Of a DNA stretch of 13,972 bases, positions 1 to 6,424 are shown piece after piece. The stretch is from Nitrospira sp. GTDB lineage: Bacteria > Nitrospirota > Nitrospiria > Nitrospirales > Nitrospiraceae. How positions within the stretch are numbered: position 1 is the first letter of the stretch; every line of letters starts with the position of its first letter. Below the pieces are notes generated by a model. The model saw only the letters and a list, made by a program, of their open reading frames with translations. It ran no database searches and was not told where the DNA came from. Location of the stretch: assembly GCA_030456405.1 (NCBI GenBank), contig JAKDNQ010000041.1, forward strand, positions 1 to 13,972, read 5' to 3'. The translations under genes were made by a program, and so were the position numbers.

Positions 1-575
1 TGGTGGCCCATAATATTTCCTCGGAGCAAGTTGCCTTTGCGCGCCGATGGTGTGCGGGCCTCCCCGTTGAAGTAATTCAGGGTGATTACCGGGAAGCGAC
101 CGGCGAATTCGACAAGGTCGCTGCCATTGGTCTGTGCGAGCACGTGGGATATAAGAATTACCGGACGTTGATGGAAACGGCCCATCGTAGATTGAAACCG
201 CACGGTCTCTTCTTGCTCCACACCATCGCGAACAATGCCTCAGTCACCACCTCCGATCCATGGTTCGACAAATATATTTTCCCTGGCGGCATGCTCCCTT
301 CTGTGGCCCAGCTCGGCGCCGCAATGGATGGACTGCTGGTGATGGAGGATTGGCACAATTTCGGACCCGACTATGACAAAACGCTCGTGGCCTGGCAGAA
401 CAATGTGGATAAGCACTGGGGGGAATTTAAGGCAAAGTTCGACGAGCGGTTCCATCGCATGTGGCGCTACTATCTGTTATCCCTTGCAGGATCGTTCCGC
501 GCCCGGAAGATTCACCTCTGGCAAATCGTGATGTCAAAGCAGGGTGTATTGGGCGGATATGAATCGGTACGGTAA
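1..575 (+). CDS. cfa: Cyclopropane-fatty-acid-synthase-type SAM methyltransferase, C-terminal part
   Basis: This is the last ~190 residues of a lipid methyltransferase; the gene begins before the window, which enters it in the SAM-binding fold at a stretch like the VxxISxEQ motif of Cfa. Visible Cfa family signatures include QGDYRE, the GLCEHVG stretch, LKPHGLFLLHTI, DPWFDKYIFPGGMLPS and EDWHNFGPDYDKTL, then a C-terminal FRARKIHLWQIV segment. Cfa enzymes transfer a SAM methyl to the double bond of an unsaturated acyl chain on a membrane phospholipid. The next gene starts 5 nt after the stop and encodes an FAD-linked oxidoreductase. That pairing is the one described for TmsB/TmsA (BfaB/BfaA), in which the product is a methylene then methyl-branched chain and not a cyclopropane ring. 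The partner therefore makes a branched-chain role at least as likely as cyclopropanation. The family call is firm; the exact product is inference. Confidence 0.9.
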   Translation, partial: VAHNISSEQVAFARRWCAGLPVEVIQGDYREATGEFDKVAAIGLCEHVGYKNYRTLMETAHRRLKPHGLFLLHTIANNASVTTSDPWFDKYIFPGGMLPSVAQLGAAMDGLLVMEDWHNFGPDYDKTLVAWQNNVDKHWGEFKAKFDERFHRMWRYYLLSLAGSFRARKIHLWQIVMSKQGVLGGYESVR

Positions 576-580
576 CCGGC

Positions 581-1924
581 ATGATCTCACAGGAAGAATA
601 CGCCGGCAAGCGAGAGCGTGCGGTGGCAGCCATCCGCACGATGAACGCGTCCAACCCGCTCGCGCTTGAAAAATCCACGTCCAATCTATTCAGGCAACGC
701 GCGCAGGAGCAAGTGCACCGGCTTGATCTGCGCGATTTCAACCATGTGCTCCGCGTGGATGAACAGGAGCAGGTTGCGGAAGTCGAGGGCTTGACGACCT
801 ACGAAGAGCTGGTCAGGGAAACCCTCCCGTTCCATCTGATGCCCACCGTGGTGCCCCAGCTCAAATCGATCACCATTGGGGGAGCCATCGCGGGCATTGG
901 CATAGAATCGTCTTCATTCAAGTGTGGATTTGTGCATGAAACGGTGCAGGAACTTGAAATCCTTCTTCCCGATGGCAGGGTCGTCGTGGCGACGAAAGTG
1001 AATGAGTACAGCGACCTATTTTTCGGCTTTCCAAACTCCTATGGCACGCTCGGGTATGTGCTGAAGCTGAAAGTAAAGCTCCTCCCAATCAAGCCATTTG
1101 TCAAACTGACACACCACCGTTACTCGGACTGGGAACAGTATTTCCAGGCGATCGCACGATTGTGCAAAGAACGGTCTGTGGATTTCGTTGACGGGGCCAT
1201 GTTTCACGACAAGGAACTGTATATCACGACGGGCGTATTCATCGACCACGCCGAATGGCTCAGCGACTACACCTATCTGCAGATCTACTATCAATCGATC
1301 CAGCAAAAAAAGACCGACTATCTCACGGCTCACGACTATCTCTGGCGCTGGGACACCGATTGGTTTTGGTGCTCCAAACATTTTTTCTTGCAGTATCCCG
1401 TGATGCGGTGGCTCTGGGGGAAAAAGCGGCTGTGTTCGTCGGTCTATTGGAAGTTGCTGAAGTGGTCTCGTCGTTCACCCGTGGCACGATGGATTTCCAA
1501 GGCTCTTGAGGACCGACAAGAAGCCGTCATTCAGGATGTCGAAATTCCCATCGAGCATGCGCCTGAATTTGCGCAGTTCCTCCATGAAGAGATCGGGATC
1601 AAGCCGGTCTGGATTTGTCCTGTGACGGCCTACGATCCGTCGGTCTCGTATTCGCTCTATTCCATGAAACCCAACAAGCTGTACGTCAATTTCGGATTCT
1701 GGGACGTAGTGAAGACCGATCACGAAGAGGGATACTTCAATAGGGCCATAGAAGCCAAGGTGCGGAAGCTCGGAGGCCAAAAATCTCTCTATTCGACCTC
1801 GTTCTACTCGCGGGAAGAGTTTGGGCAGTTGTACAACGAAGGAGGCTACCGCCGACTCAAGATTCGATACGATTCCACCGGGAAACTCAACAATCTGTAT
1901 GAAAAATGTGTTCTGAAGAGATAA
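581..1924 (+). CDS. FAD-linked oxidoreductase (PCMH-type), TmsA/BfaA-like
   Basis: This is a 447-residue protein with a PCMH-type FAD-binding domain in its first ~170 residues. Visible signs are VAEVEGLTTYEELV (about 65-78), the PQLKSITIGGAIAGIGIESS stretch (92-111), the HETVQELEILLPDGRVV block (119-135) and PNSYGTLGYV (151-160). The C-terminal half has a substrate-domain look, rich in Trp and Tyr, as in the DWF1/DHCR24-related oxidases that reduce C=C bonds. It starts at ATG 581, five bases after the upstream methyltransferase stop, so the two are almost surely one transcript. The ribosome site before ATG is weak, which suggests translational coupling. By analogy with TmsA/BfaA it would reduce a methylene-acyl intermediate made by the upstream enzyme to a methyl branch. 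Nitrospira species are known for 11-methyl-hexadecanoate, which makes this role attractive. The family is clear; the substrate is inferred. Confidence 0.85.
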   Translation: MISQEEYAGKRERAVAAIRTMNASNPLALEKSTSNLFRQRAQEQVHRLDLRDFNHVLRVDEQEQVAEVEGLTTYEELVRETLPFHLMPTVVPQLKSITIGGAIAGIGIESSSFKCGFVHETVQELEILLPDGRVVVATKVNEYSDLFFGFPNSYGTLGYVLKLKVKLLPIKPFVKLTHHRYSDWEQYFQAIARLCKERSVDFVDGAMFHDKELYITTGVFIDHAEWLSDYTYLQIYYQSIQQKKTDYLTAHDYLWRWDTDWFWCSKHFFLQYPVMRWLWGKKRLCSSVYWKLLKWSRRSPVARWISKALEDRQEAVIQDVEIPIEHAPEFAQFLHEEIGIKPVWICPVTAYDPSVSYSLYSMKPNKLYVNFGFWDVVKTDHEEGYFNRAIEAKVRKLGGQKSLYSTSFYSREEFGQLYNEGGYRRLKIRYDSTGKLNNLYEKCVLKR

Positions 1925-2201
1925 GAAGTCACACCCGCAGATCACAATGCATCAGGTTGAACGTATGCTCACCGATCGTACTGCCTCCAACGTGTTGGTC
2001 AACCCCGAACAGGTTTCGAATCGTGAGCAACGCGTTACGTCAGGATCGGCAAAACGCGAGAGCAGATGGAGTCAGAGACTCCTAGCTCCGCTCACCGAAA
2101 GCAAGGACTGCGTTAGCCTGCAATCCCATCCTCATGGGGCCGCGTCTGTCTCTTTGCTATTCCAACCGGTCAGGCCGCTCTCTCCCAACTGGTTTCTTCC
2201 C

Positions 2202-2246
2202 TCTGTAAGCCAGCTCACAGAGCATACCGACACAATCGATTACTCT
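2202..2246 (+). promoter_or_regulatory. Crp-type operator (site 1) and -10 box upstream of the thioredoxin-like gene
   Basis: The 16-bp palindrome TGTAAGCCAGCTCACA lies at 2204-2219, and the symmetry extends to 2202-2221 (halves TCTGTAAG and TCTGTGAG, 7 of 8 identical). A hexamer TACTCT follows at 2241-2246, 21 nt after the palindrome, which is the class II CRP arrangement. The implied transcription start is about 2253, the same base as the ATG of the next gene. Confidence 0.55.
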
Positions 2247-2252
2247 CCTGTC

Positions 2253-2519
2253 ATGAGGCAGGTGGATTTCTATTTTCACGATGGCTGCCTGTCGCAGCAG
2301 TCCATCCTCCTGCTCACGAGAGAATTGCGACAGAACTGCCCTGCTTGGCACATCTCGGCCCATCCACTGCTGGAGCACGAGGCCAAAGCGCTCGGCTTTC
2401 AGATCCTTCCGACGACTGTGATAAATGGCAGCGCTATCGCCACCGGGATGCCAAAAATAGGCTGGCTCCTTGATAGAATGAAAGAATGTGAAAATGCAGG
2501 GGGAGAGCAGGTGGATTAG
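2253..2519 (+). CDS. Small thioredoxin-fold protein
   Basis: This 88-residue protein opens with MRQVDFYFHDGCLSQQS, a beta strand followed by a glycine-cysteine turn at the usual thioredoxin active-site position, and later has GFQILPTTVINGSAIATGMP. The latter fits the conserved strand, cis-proline and 'NG' turn of thioredoxin/glutaredoxin-like proteins. Only one active-site Cys is present (C12), so it is more glutaredoxin- or monothiol-like than a CxxC oxidoreductase. The frame stays open upstream to an ATG at 1947, but that 102-codon extension has no domain look and contains operator site 1, so I start the gene at 2253. No Shine-Dalgarno precedes this ATG; the predicted +1 coincides with it, which would give a leaderless mRNA. 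It faces the broken crp-like gene, with 36 bp between. The substrate is unknown. Confidence 0.6.
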   Translation: MRQVDFYFHDGCLSQQSILLLTRELRQNCPAWHISAHPLLEHEAKALGFQILPTTVINGSAIATGMPKIGWLLDRMKECENAGGEQVD

Positions 2520-2555
2520 CCATAGAATGAACTGCGCGACCCAGACTGCTTGAAA

Positions 2556-3261
2556 TCAACCCAGCAGTTTGGACAATCTCTTTTCGTTCACGATGGTGAT
2601 CGTCCGGCCATCCATCTGAATGAGACCTTGATCCCGGAACTGTCCCATCGTAGCGCTTACGGTTTCGCGGCTGCAGCCGATCAGGTTGGCCATTTCCTGA
2701 TGAGTCAGTTTAGCTTTAAGACGTATCCCCGGGGGCTCAACTACCCCGTCGCTCCTGCTCAGTTCGACGAGCAAATGGGCCAGTCAAGCCGGTACATCCC
2801 GGAAGACCAAGTCTTCGACACGGCTTTGGATTTTCTTGAGCCGCAGACCGATGAGCTTGGTCAGTTTGACTGACATGTTGGGATGCATGGCCAAGTACTG
2901 TTTGAAATCCTTCCGGGGAATCACACAGATCAGTGCGTCGTCGAGGGTTTCGGCAGATGTCGAACGAGGGACATCTTCCAGGACATCGAGTTCTCCGAAG
3001 ATTTCTCCTGCCTCTAAGATGTCGAAGGTCACTTCTTTCCCGCTGGGCGCGGTGCTGGCAATTTTGACACGCCCTTTTTTGAGGAGGTACACGTTGCTGC
3101 TCGGATCGCCAGTAAGGTACAAGGGCTGCCGTTTCTTGACCTCTTCCATGCGAGTGATCTTCTCCATCTCCTGCATCTCAGATGGAGTGATCCCTCCCAT
3201 CGAACAAGCGAATGTGCTTCAGGAACCAGAATTTATTGGGGGCGGTTTGTGGATGGTCCAT
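2556..3261 (-). pseudogene. Crp/Fnr-family transcriptional regulator, frameshifted and interrupted by TGA
   Basis: Read with two corrections this is a ~237-residue Crp/Fnr regulator. The N-terminus starts at ATG 3261 and includes NKFWFLKHIRLFDG, a common opening of the family. The frame then shifts at about 3193-3198 (a GGGAGGG run), and the cNMP-binding domain continues from GITPSEM, with FGELDVLEDVPRSTSAET as its phosphate-binding-cassette-like segment. After VEDLVFRDVPA an in-frame TGA (2784-2786) stands where Arg is expected; the same frame resumes LAHLLVELS and ends with the HTH domain LTHQEMANLIGCSRETVSAT. One base (CGA to TGA) explains the stop. The recognition helix keeps the R-E pair that in E. 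coli CRP reads TGTGA. There is no Cys cluster for an Fe-S centre, so it is not FNR-like in sensing. Possible readings are true decay, two separate peptides, or sequencing error. A palindrome matching its expected operator lies upstream at 3372-3387. Confidence 0.8.
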
Positions 3262-3344
3262 ACGGTAGGCTCACAGCAGCAGTTGACAGCCTACTCACTC
3301 ACCTACGCGAAAGCAACGACCATACATCTTCTTCCCACTCAGCT

Positions 3345-3387
3345 TGTCTACGCCTCAACACCAGCAAAAACTGTAAGGTAGCTTACA
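3345..3387 (-). promoter_or_regulatory. Crp-type operator (site 2) and -10 box upstream of the crp-like gene
   Basis: TGTAAGGTAGCTTACA at 3372-3387 is a perfect 6-4-6 inverted repeat. Reading toward the crp-like gene, the hexamer TAGACA (complement of 3345-3350) sits 21 nt from the palindrome, the class II position, with an implied start near 3338 and a ~77-nt leader to ATG 3261. This suggests autoregulation. The rest of 3262-3483 holds no gene that I can support; a 7-bp inverted repeat GTAGGCT/AGCCTAC lies at 3265-3271 and 3288-3294. Confidence 0.55.
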
Positions 3388-3483
3388 CTTCCGACGACAC
3401 TGGGACAGATAGGGCCACAGGGATACCGATTCTATAGACCGATCAGGTTCACATGATCGTAGTCGAAAACGACCCGGCCAAGC

Positions 3484-4785
3484 TCAATACCTGGCGGCTT
3501 GTATGGAGACTTCATTTTCAGCACCGCTGGTCGCGTGCTTTCGGCGATACAGATAACGTAAGAGGCCATCGGCGGAGAGCAGTCCCGGCCCATGCGGAAC
3601 GAAATACAAGAAGAGAATGCCCCAATAGAACGCCTCTTGCAAAGCGGCCTCGGACAGTTGGCCATATGAAGTCGAGGCCACAATATTGAGCCCGAAGAGC
3701 AATAGGGCCGCCCATCGTCCGGCCAAGCCGATCGCCAGCAGGAAGGAGCCGCCCAACTCGATGGCGGTAGCTAGATACGCGGCGAGTTCGGGCGGCAGAA
3801 CAGGCACATCGTAGACCATGGTGAAGAGCATCACGGTCGAGATCCAACTGCAGAGCTTTACCATTCCGCCTTTCCAGAAGATATGGGCCAAATAGAGGCG
3901 GACCGACAGGTCGAAGAGTGGAATCAGCCACCCCAGAAGACGGAGAACGCAGCGGTAGGCGGAGACGGCGGCGGGCACCGCGTTCTTCAGAGGGCCACTA
4001 GCCTGTGTCATGAGGTCTCTTTCACAGAAACACCGCTGAGTATGTGCAGGTTCAGAACAGTAGCCAAGAATCTGGGAGAAGTCGAACTCAGGCTGGGACT
4101 CGATCGCCATCCGCTCAACCGACGCCGCATCGACTCCGCGTGACATGGCTTCAAGTAACAGGTAATCCTCCCTGGCTAGATGTGTGACCTGGACCTTCCC
4201 GGCCCTTCGTGTGACGACGACGCCGGTCTCCTGTTCCGGAAGCGGCAGCTCGACAACTTCGTCTGCGGGCGCCTCCGGTTGCAGAGCCAACCAGACTCGG
4301 TAGACAGGGAAGGGAAAAGACAGGAGTCGCGCGGCGGCGTGGAATTGGAATGTCACCTGAGAGGGATCCACCGAAGCGATGGCCCGCAGTTGCTCCTCTG
4401 ACAGCGGCAGGGAATCGGAAGCCTGATACGCCTCATGACAGGCCCATTCCAGTCGTGCCAGCTCGACCAGCAGAGGGGGAACCTGTAATTCGAACAGCAT
4501 CACCGAGAGATGACGTCCATACGAAAACAGATTGCCGCTCATCGACGGATATCTTTTTAGATAGCCTCGTGCGAGGACATCGAAATACCGAGGTCCGACC
4601 AGTCGATGCAGCACCGGATAGGTGATCGTCAACACCTGCGCAAAATTATTCCGAATCAAGCGGCGGTAGAGCGCCACACTTCGCAGGGCCGATCTATCCG
4701 TCGCCATCGCTGCTGTGAGCGCATGATACTTCCCTTCGACGATGGCCTCGGCAAACGCCTGTTGCAGTTCACAGAGTCGCGGCAT
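3484..4785 (-). CDS. bufC: BufC (HvfC/DUF2063) fused to a DoxX membrane domain
   Basis: This is a 433-residue two-part protein. Residues ~1-250 look like the DUF2063/HvfC family: LQQAFAEAI near the start, then a YRRLIRNNF stretch, YPVLHRLVGPRYFDVLARGYL and LVELARLEWACHEAY. These proteins partner with a DUF692 enzyme and help present the precursor peptide. Residues ~273-416 are a hydrophobic DoxX-type domain (about four membrane helices, with LAHIFWKGGMVKL and TAIELGGSFLLAIGLAGRWAAL). In most buf clusters DoxX is a separate gene (bufD). The start is ATG 4785, with GGAAG 6 nt before it; the gene overlaps bufB by 17 bp, which implies coupling. At the junction a TGA in another frame (4022-4024) is followed 10 nt later by an in-frame ATG (4009-4011), so the fusion could have arisen by a single-base shift or be a sequencing artefact. 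Confidence 0.85.
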   Translation of the reverse strand: MPRLCELQQAFAEAIVEGKYHALTAAMATDRSALRSVALYRRLIRNNFAQVLTITYPVLHRLVGPRYFDVLARGYLKRYPSMSGNLFSYGRHLSVMLFELQVPPLLVELARLEWACHEAYQASDSLPLSEEQLRAIASVDPSQVTFQFHAAARLLSFPFPVYRVWLALQPEAPADEVVELPLPEQETGVVVTRRAGKVQVTHLAREDYLLLEAMSRGVDAASVERMAIESQPEFDFSQILGYCSEPAHTQRCFCERDLMTQASGPLKNAVPAAVSAYRCVLRLLGWLIPLFDLSVRLYLAHIFWKGGMVKLCSWISTVMLFTMVYDVPVLPPELAAYLATAIELGGSFLLAIGLAGRWAALLLFGLNIVASTSYGQLSEAALQEAFYWGILFLYFVPHGPGLLSADGLLRYLYRRKHATSGAENEVSIQAARY

Positions 4786-5614
4786 GGCAACTTCCAAGAA
4801 TGGCATCCGCTTGTGTGGCTTGCTCCACCAGAACTGACAGCGGCGGCAGATTGGCGTCCCATTCAATCAACGTCGGTCGCGGACCGAAGTGGTAGATCGA
4901 CCACTGATAGAGGTTCCAGACTTCAGGATATACAGGTTGGCCATGCGTATCGATGAGCATGCGTCCGAAACGGTCGAAGCCAGCTAGGTGGATCTCCTGA
5001 ACCGCTTCGGCCGGAATCATCTCCAGAAACTCGACCGGGTCCAGGTGAAAGTTGACCGCGTTGACATAGGCATTGTTGAGATCGAGCAGAATCCTGCAGC
5101 CGGCTCTCCGGACCACCTCAGCCATGTATGCTCCCTCAGGAATCGTGGAATCCCGCCAGGTAAGATACCGTGTGATGTTTTCGATGAGCAGAGGACGATT
5201 CAAGATTGTCTGGACTTCGTCGATCCTGGCGCAGACATGGTCCAGGCTTTCGGTGGTATAGGGCAGCGGCAAGAGATCGTTGAAGAAACGACCGCCCACG
5301 GAACTCCACGAGAGATGCTCAGATACGAATGCCGGCTCGAAACGATCGATTAAAGCTTTAAGTTTGCGGAGATGGGTATGGTCGATGGTATCGATGGAGC
5401 CCAACGAGAGCCCGACCCCATGAAAGCTCAGCGGGTACCGGCTCCTGATCCGCTCAAGGACGTGAAGCGGCAAGCCCCCGTCCCCGAAATAGTTTTCCGG
5501 ATGGATTTCCATCCAGGCGACCGGCGGGGGCGCGTCCAGGATCTCGCGAAAATGGTGTGACCGCAGTCCGATCCCGGCTTGCGCCGGGATCAAGACGGAA
5601 TCGTGATCAGACAT
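4769..5614 (-). CDS. bufB: BufB, DUF692 multinuclear iron-dependent oxidative enzyme (MNIO)
   Basis: This 281-residue TIM-barrel enzyme of the DUF692 family (MbnB/HvfB/BufB) is expected to modify cysteines of the small precursor encoded just upstream, in bufferins to thiooxazole-type heterocycles that bind copper. Metal-ligand candidates appear in order: H65 in SFHGVGLS, H100 in VSEHLSW, E145/N146 in LLIENIT, D179/N180 in LLDLNNAYVN, H209 in QEIHLAGFD, D222/H224 in IDTHGQPV and E251 in LIEWD. ATG 5614 is chosen because it lies 11 nt after the bufA stop with AGGA overlapping that stop; an earlier ATG would place a long charged extension inside bufA. Residues 8-16 (LIPAQAGIG) are encoded by a 9-bp perfect hairpin resembling REP-type elements. 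The product acts in the cytosol before export of the peptide. Confidence 0.92.
   Translation of the reverse strand: MSDHDSVLIPAQAGIGLRSHHFREILDAPPPVAWMEIHPENYFGDGGLPLHVLERIRSRYPLSFHGVGLSLGSIDTIDHTHLRKLKALIDRFEPAFVSEHLSWSSVGGRFFNDLLPLPYTTESLDHVCARIDEVQTILNRPLLIENITRYLTWRDSTIPEGAYMAEVVRRAGCRILLDLNNAYVNAVNFHLDPVEFLEMIPAEAVQEIHLAGFDRFGRMLIDTHGQPVYPEVWNLYQWSIYHFGPRPTLIEWDANLPPLSVLVEQATQADAILGSCHAATL
5570..5591. repeat. REP-like perfect hairpin inside the bufB N-terminus
   Basis: GATCCCGGC (5570-5578), loop TTGC, and GCCGGGATC (5583-5591) form a perfect 9-bp stem with a 4-nt loop. Sequence and size resemble the dispersed 'VIPAQAGI'-encoding palindromes (dRS3/REP-like) common in many bacterial genomes. 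It lies ~23 nt after the bufB start codon and is translated as part of the protein. Confidence 0.55.
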
Positions 5615-5625
5615 GACTGGTCGTC

Positions 5626-5958
5626 CTACATCTTTTTCATCATCTCTTTCATTTTCGCCAGATCGTCTTTCGTGATGGCCAGCACGGTGCCGTTCGAAAT
5701 CTTCGTGCACAGTCCTTTGGGCAGGAACACATAGGAGTCAGCCTCATTGTCGGTCTTGGCCATGCCCGCACAGGAGTGGAGGCTGGTCCTGACCGCGCAG
5801 TCATTCATCCCGGCCTTGGCGACGCCTCCACAGGCTTCCCACCCGGAAGGCAGTTCCGGCGCTTTTGGTTCCGCAGCCACCACCTGGGCACCTGCCAGGC
5901 TCAATGCAACCAACAGTGCGGAATGGATCGTAGCGTTGGTTTTTGTTTTGGTGTTCAT
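5626..5958 (-). CDS. bufA: BufA1-type bufferin precursor (DUF2282)
   Basis: This 110-residue exported precursor has an N-terminal signal peptide with a basic start, a hydrophobic run (SALLVALSLAGAQVVAA) and cleavage near residue 29. The mature part carries the four-cysteine DUF2282 pattern: WEACGGVAKAG, MNDCAV, LHSCAG and LPKGLCTKI (C43, C54, C63, C84). The family is a ribosomal-peptide precursor whose central cysteines are modified by a DUF692 enzyme so that the product binds copper in the periplasm. The tail is Lys/Met-rich (KMKEMMKKM). It starts at ATG 5958 with GGAG 6 nt upstream and is first in the operon, 11 nt before bufB. A class II Crp-type promoter about 160 nt upstream and a leader with a hairpin-sequestered ribosome site could control it. 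A second weak match, GGTAAC (complement of 6003-6008) to CGTT (5981-5984), faintly resembles an ECF promoter. Confidence 0.9.
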   Translation of the reverse strand: MNTKTKTNATIHSALLVALSLAGAQVVAAEPKAPELPSGWEACGGVAKAGMNDCAVRTSLHSCAGMAKTDNEADSYVFLPKGLCTKISNGTVLAITKDDLAKMKEMMKKM

Positions 5959-6032
5959 CCGAATCTCCTTTGTTAGGTTGAACGATCTTAGGGAAGACGC
6001 TCGTTACCGAACTTCGCCGCAGCGAGACGGAT

Positions 6033-6060
6033 TCAGGAGGCGTTCATACGGGCTCCTCCT
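6033..6060 (-). promoter_or_regulatory. buf leader: strong ribosome site, 4-codon mini-ORF and self-complementary hairpin
   Basis: On the minus strand AGGAGG (complement of 6055-6060) precedes ATG (6045-6047) at good spacing, and the reading is Met-Asn-Ala-Ser-stop, ending at 6033. The mini-ORF's own CCTCCT (complement of 6035-6040) is complementary to its ribosome site, giving a 6-bp stem with a 14-nt loop. It ends 74 nt before bufA. It could be a leader peptide or attenuator, or the broken start of a lost gene. Confidence 0.35.
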
Positions 6061-6127
6061 TTCTTATGGTGTGAACCGCATCGGTGGCTTCTCTTATCGC
6101 GCTCCTAGGACCGGATCGTTGCTTTGA

Positions 6128-6172
6128 ATGTTATCGCCTTTACGACCCAGTCACTGTGAGGCAGCTTACAGT
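6128..6172 (-). promoter_or_regulatory. Crp-type operator (site 3) and -10 box for the buf operon
   Basis: TGTGAGGCAGCTTACA lies at 6155-6170, with symmetry extending to 6153-6172 (halves ACTGTGAG and ACTGTAAG). Toward bufA, the hexamer TAACAT (complement of 6128-6133) is 21 nt away, the class II position. The predicted start is near 6121, leaving a ~163-nt leader before bufA. The opposite strand has no comparable hexamer at that distance. Confidence 0.55.
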
Positions 6173-6197
6173 CACCTGCCAAATTTCGACCGTTGTT

Positions 6198-6341
6198 TTA
6201 GTTCCGCAAAAGCGCCGATCGTATCGCCGTTGCCTGGCCCAACACCCCCGACCATTCGTGCAGAATGCGACGGACCTGCTCTTCGGAGAGATCGACCTCA
6301 TCGTTTTCATAACGGTCATGCCTGAAGTCCGGCTCTCCGCC
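6198..6341 (-). pseudogene. Possible gene remnant: 47-codon open frame without a start codon
   Basis: Between merA and the buf leader the minus strand has a 47-codon open frame bounded by TGA (6342-6344) and TAA (6198-6200). It has coding-like content: a charged N-terminal part (RHDRYENDEVDLSEEQVRR) and a helix-like ILHEWSGVLGQATAIRSALL. There is no ATG, GTG or TTG in it, so as it stands it cannot be a normal gene. It may be the tail of a gene lost through deletion, or its start may be hidden by a frameshift. I do not recognise the family. Apart from this and the buf control elements I see nothing in 5959-6424. Confidence 0.3.
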
Positions 6342-6424
6342 TCACACCCTCTAAACCTTTTAGTAGAGGACAGCGCGTTCTCCGCTGGGATTATTGCGGC
6401 CTGGTGGCATGGCTATTCCGGGCT

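Noticed and set aside
1947..2252. N-terminal extension of the thioredoxin-like frame
   Set aside because: It has no domain character or ribosome site and contains the operator palindrome; the start at 2253 is preferred.
2784..2786. TGA in the crp-like gene as a selenocysteine codon
   Set aside because: The family expects Arg here (CGA, one base away), and no Sec function is known in Crp/Fnr; a nonsense change or error is simpler.
3265..3294. Hairpin GTAGGCT...AGCCTAC as a terminator or a fifth operator
   Set aside because: The 16-nt loop, lack of a T-tract and poor match to the palindrome give no support for either.
4769..5710. Earlier start of bufB at 5710
   Set aside because: The extra 32 residues are antisense-like, highly charged and inside bufA; ATG 5614 has AGGA at the bufA stop.
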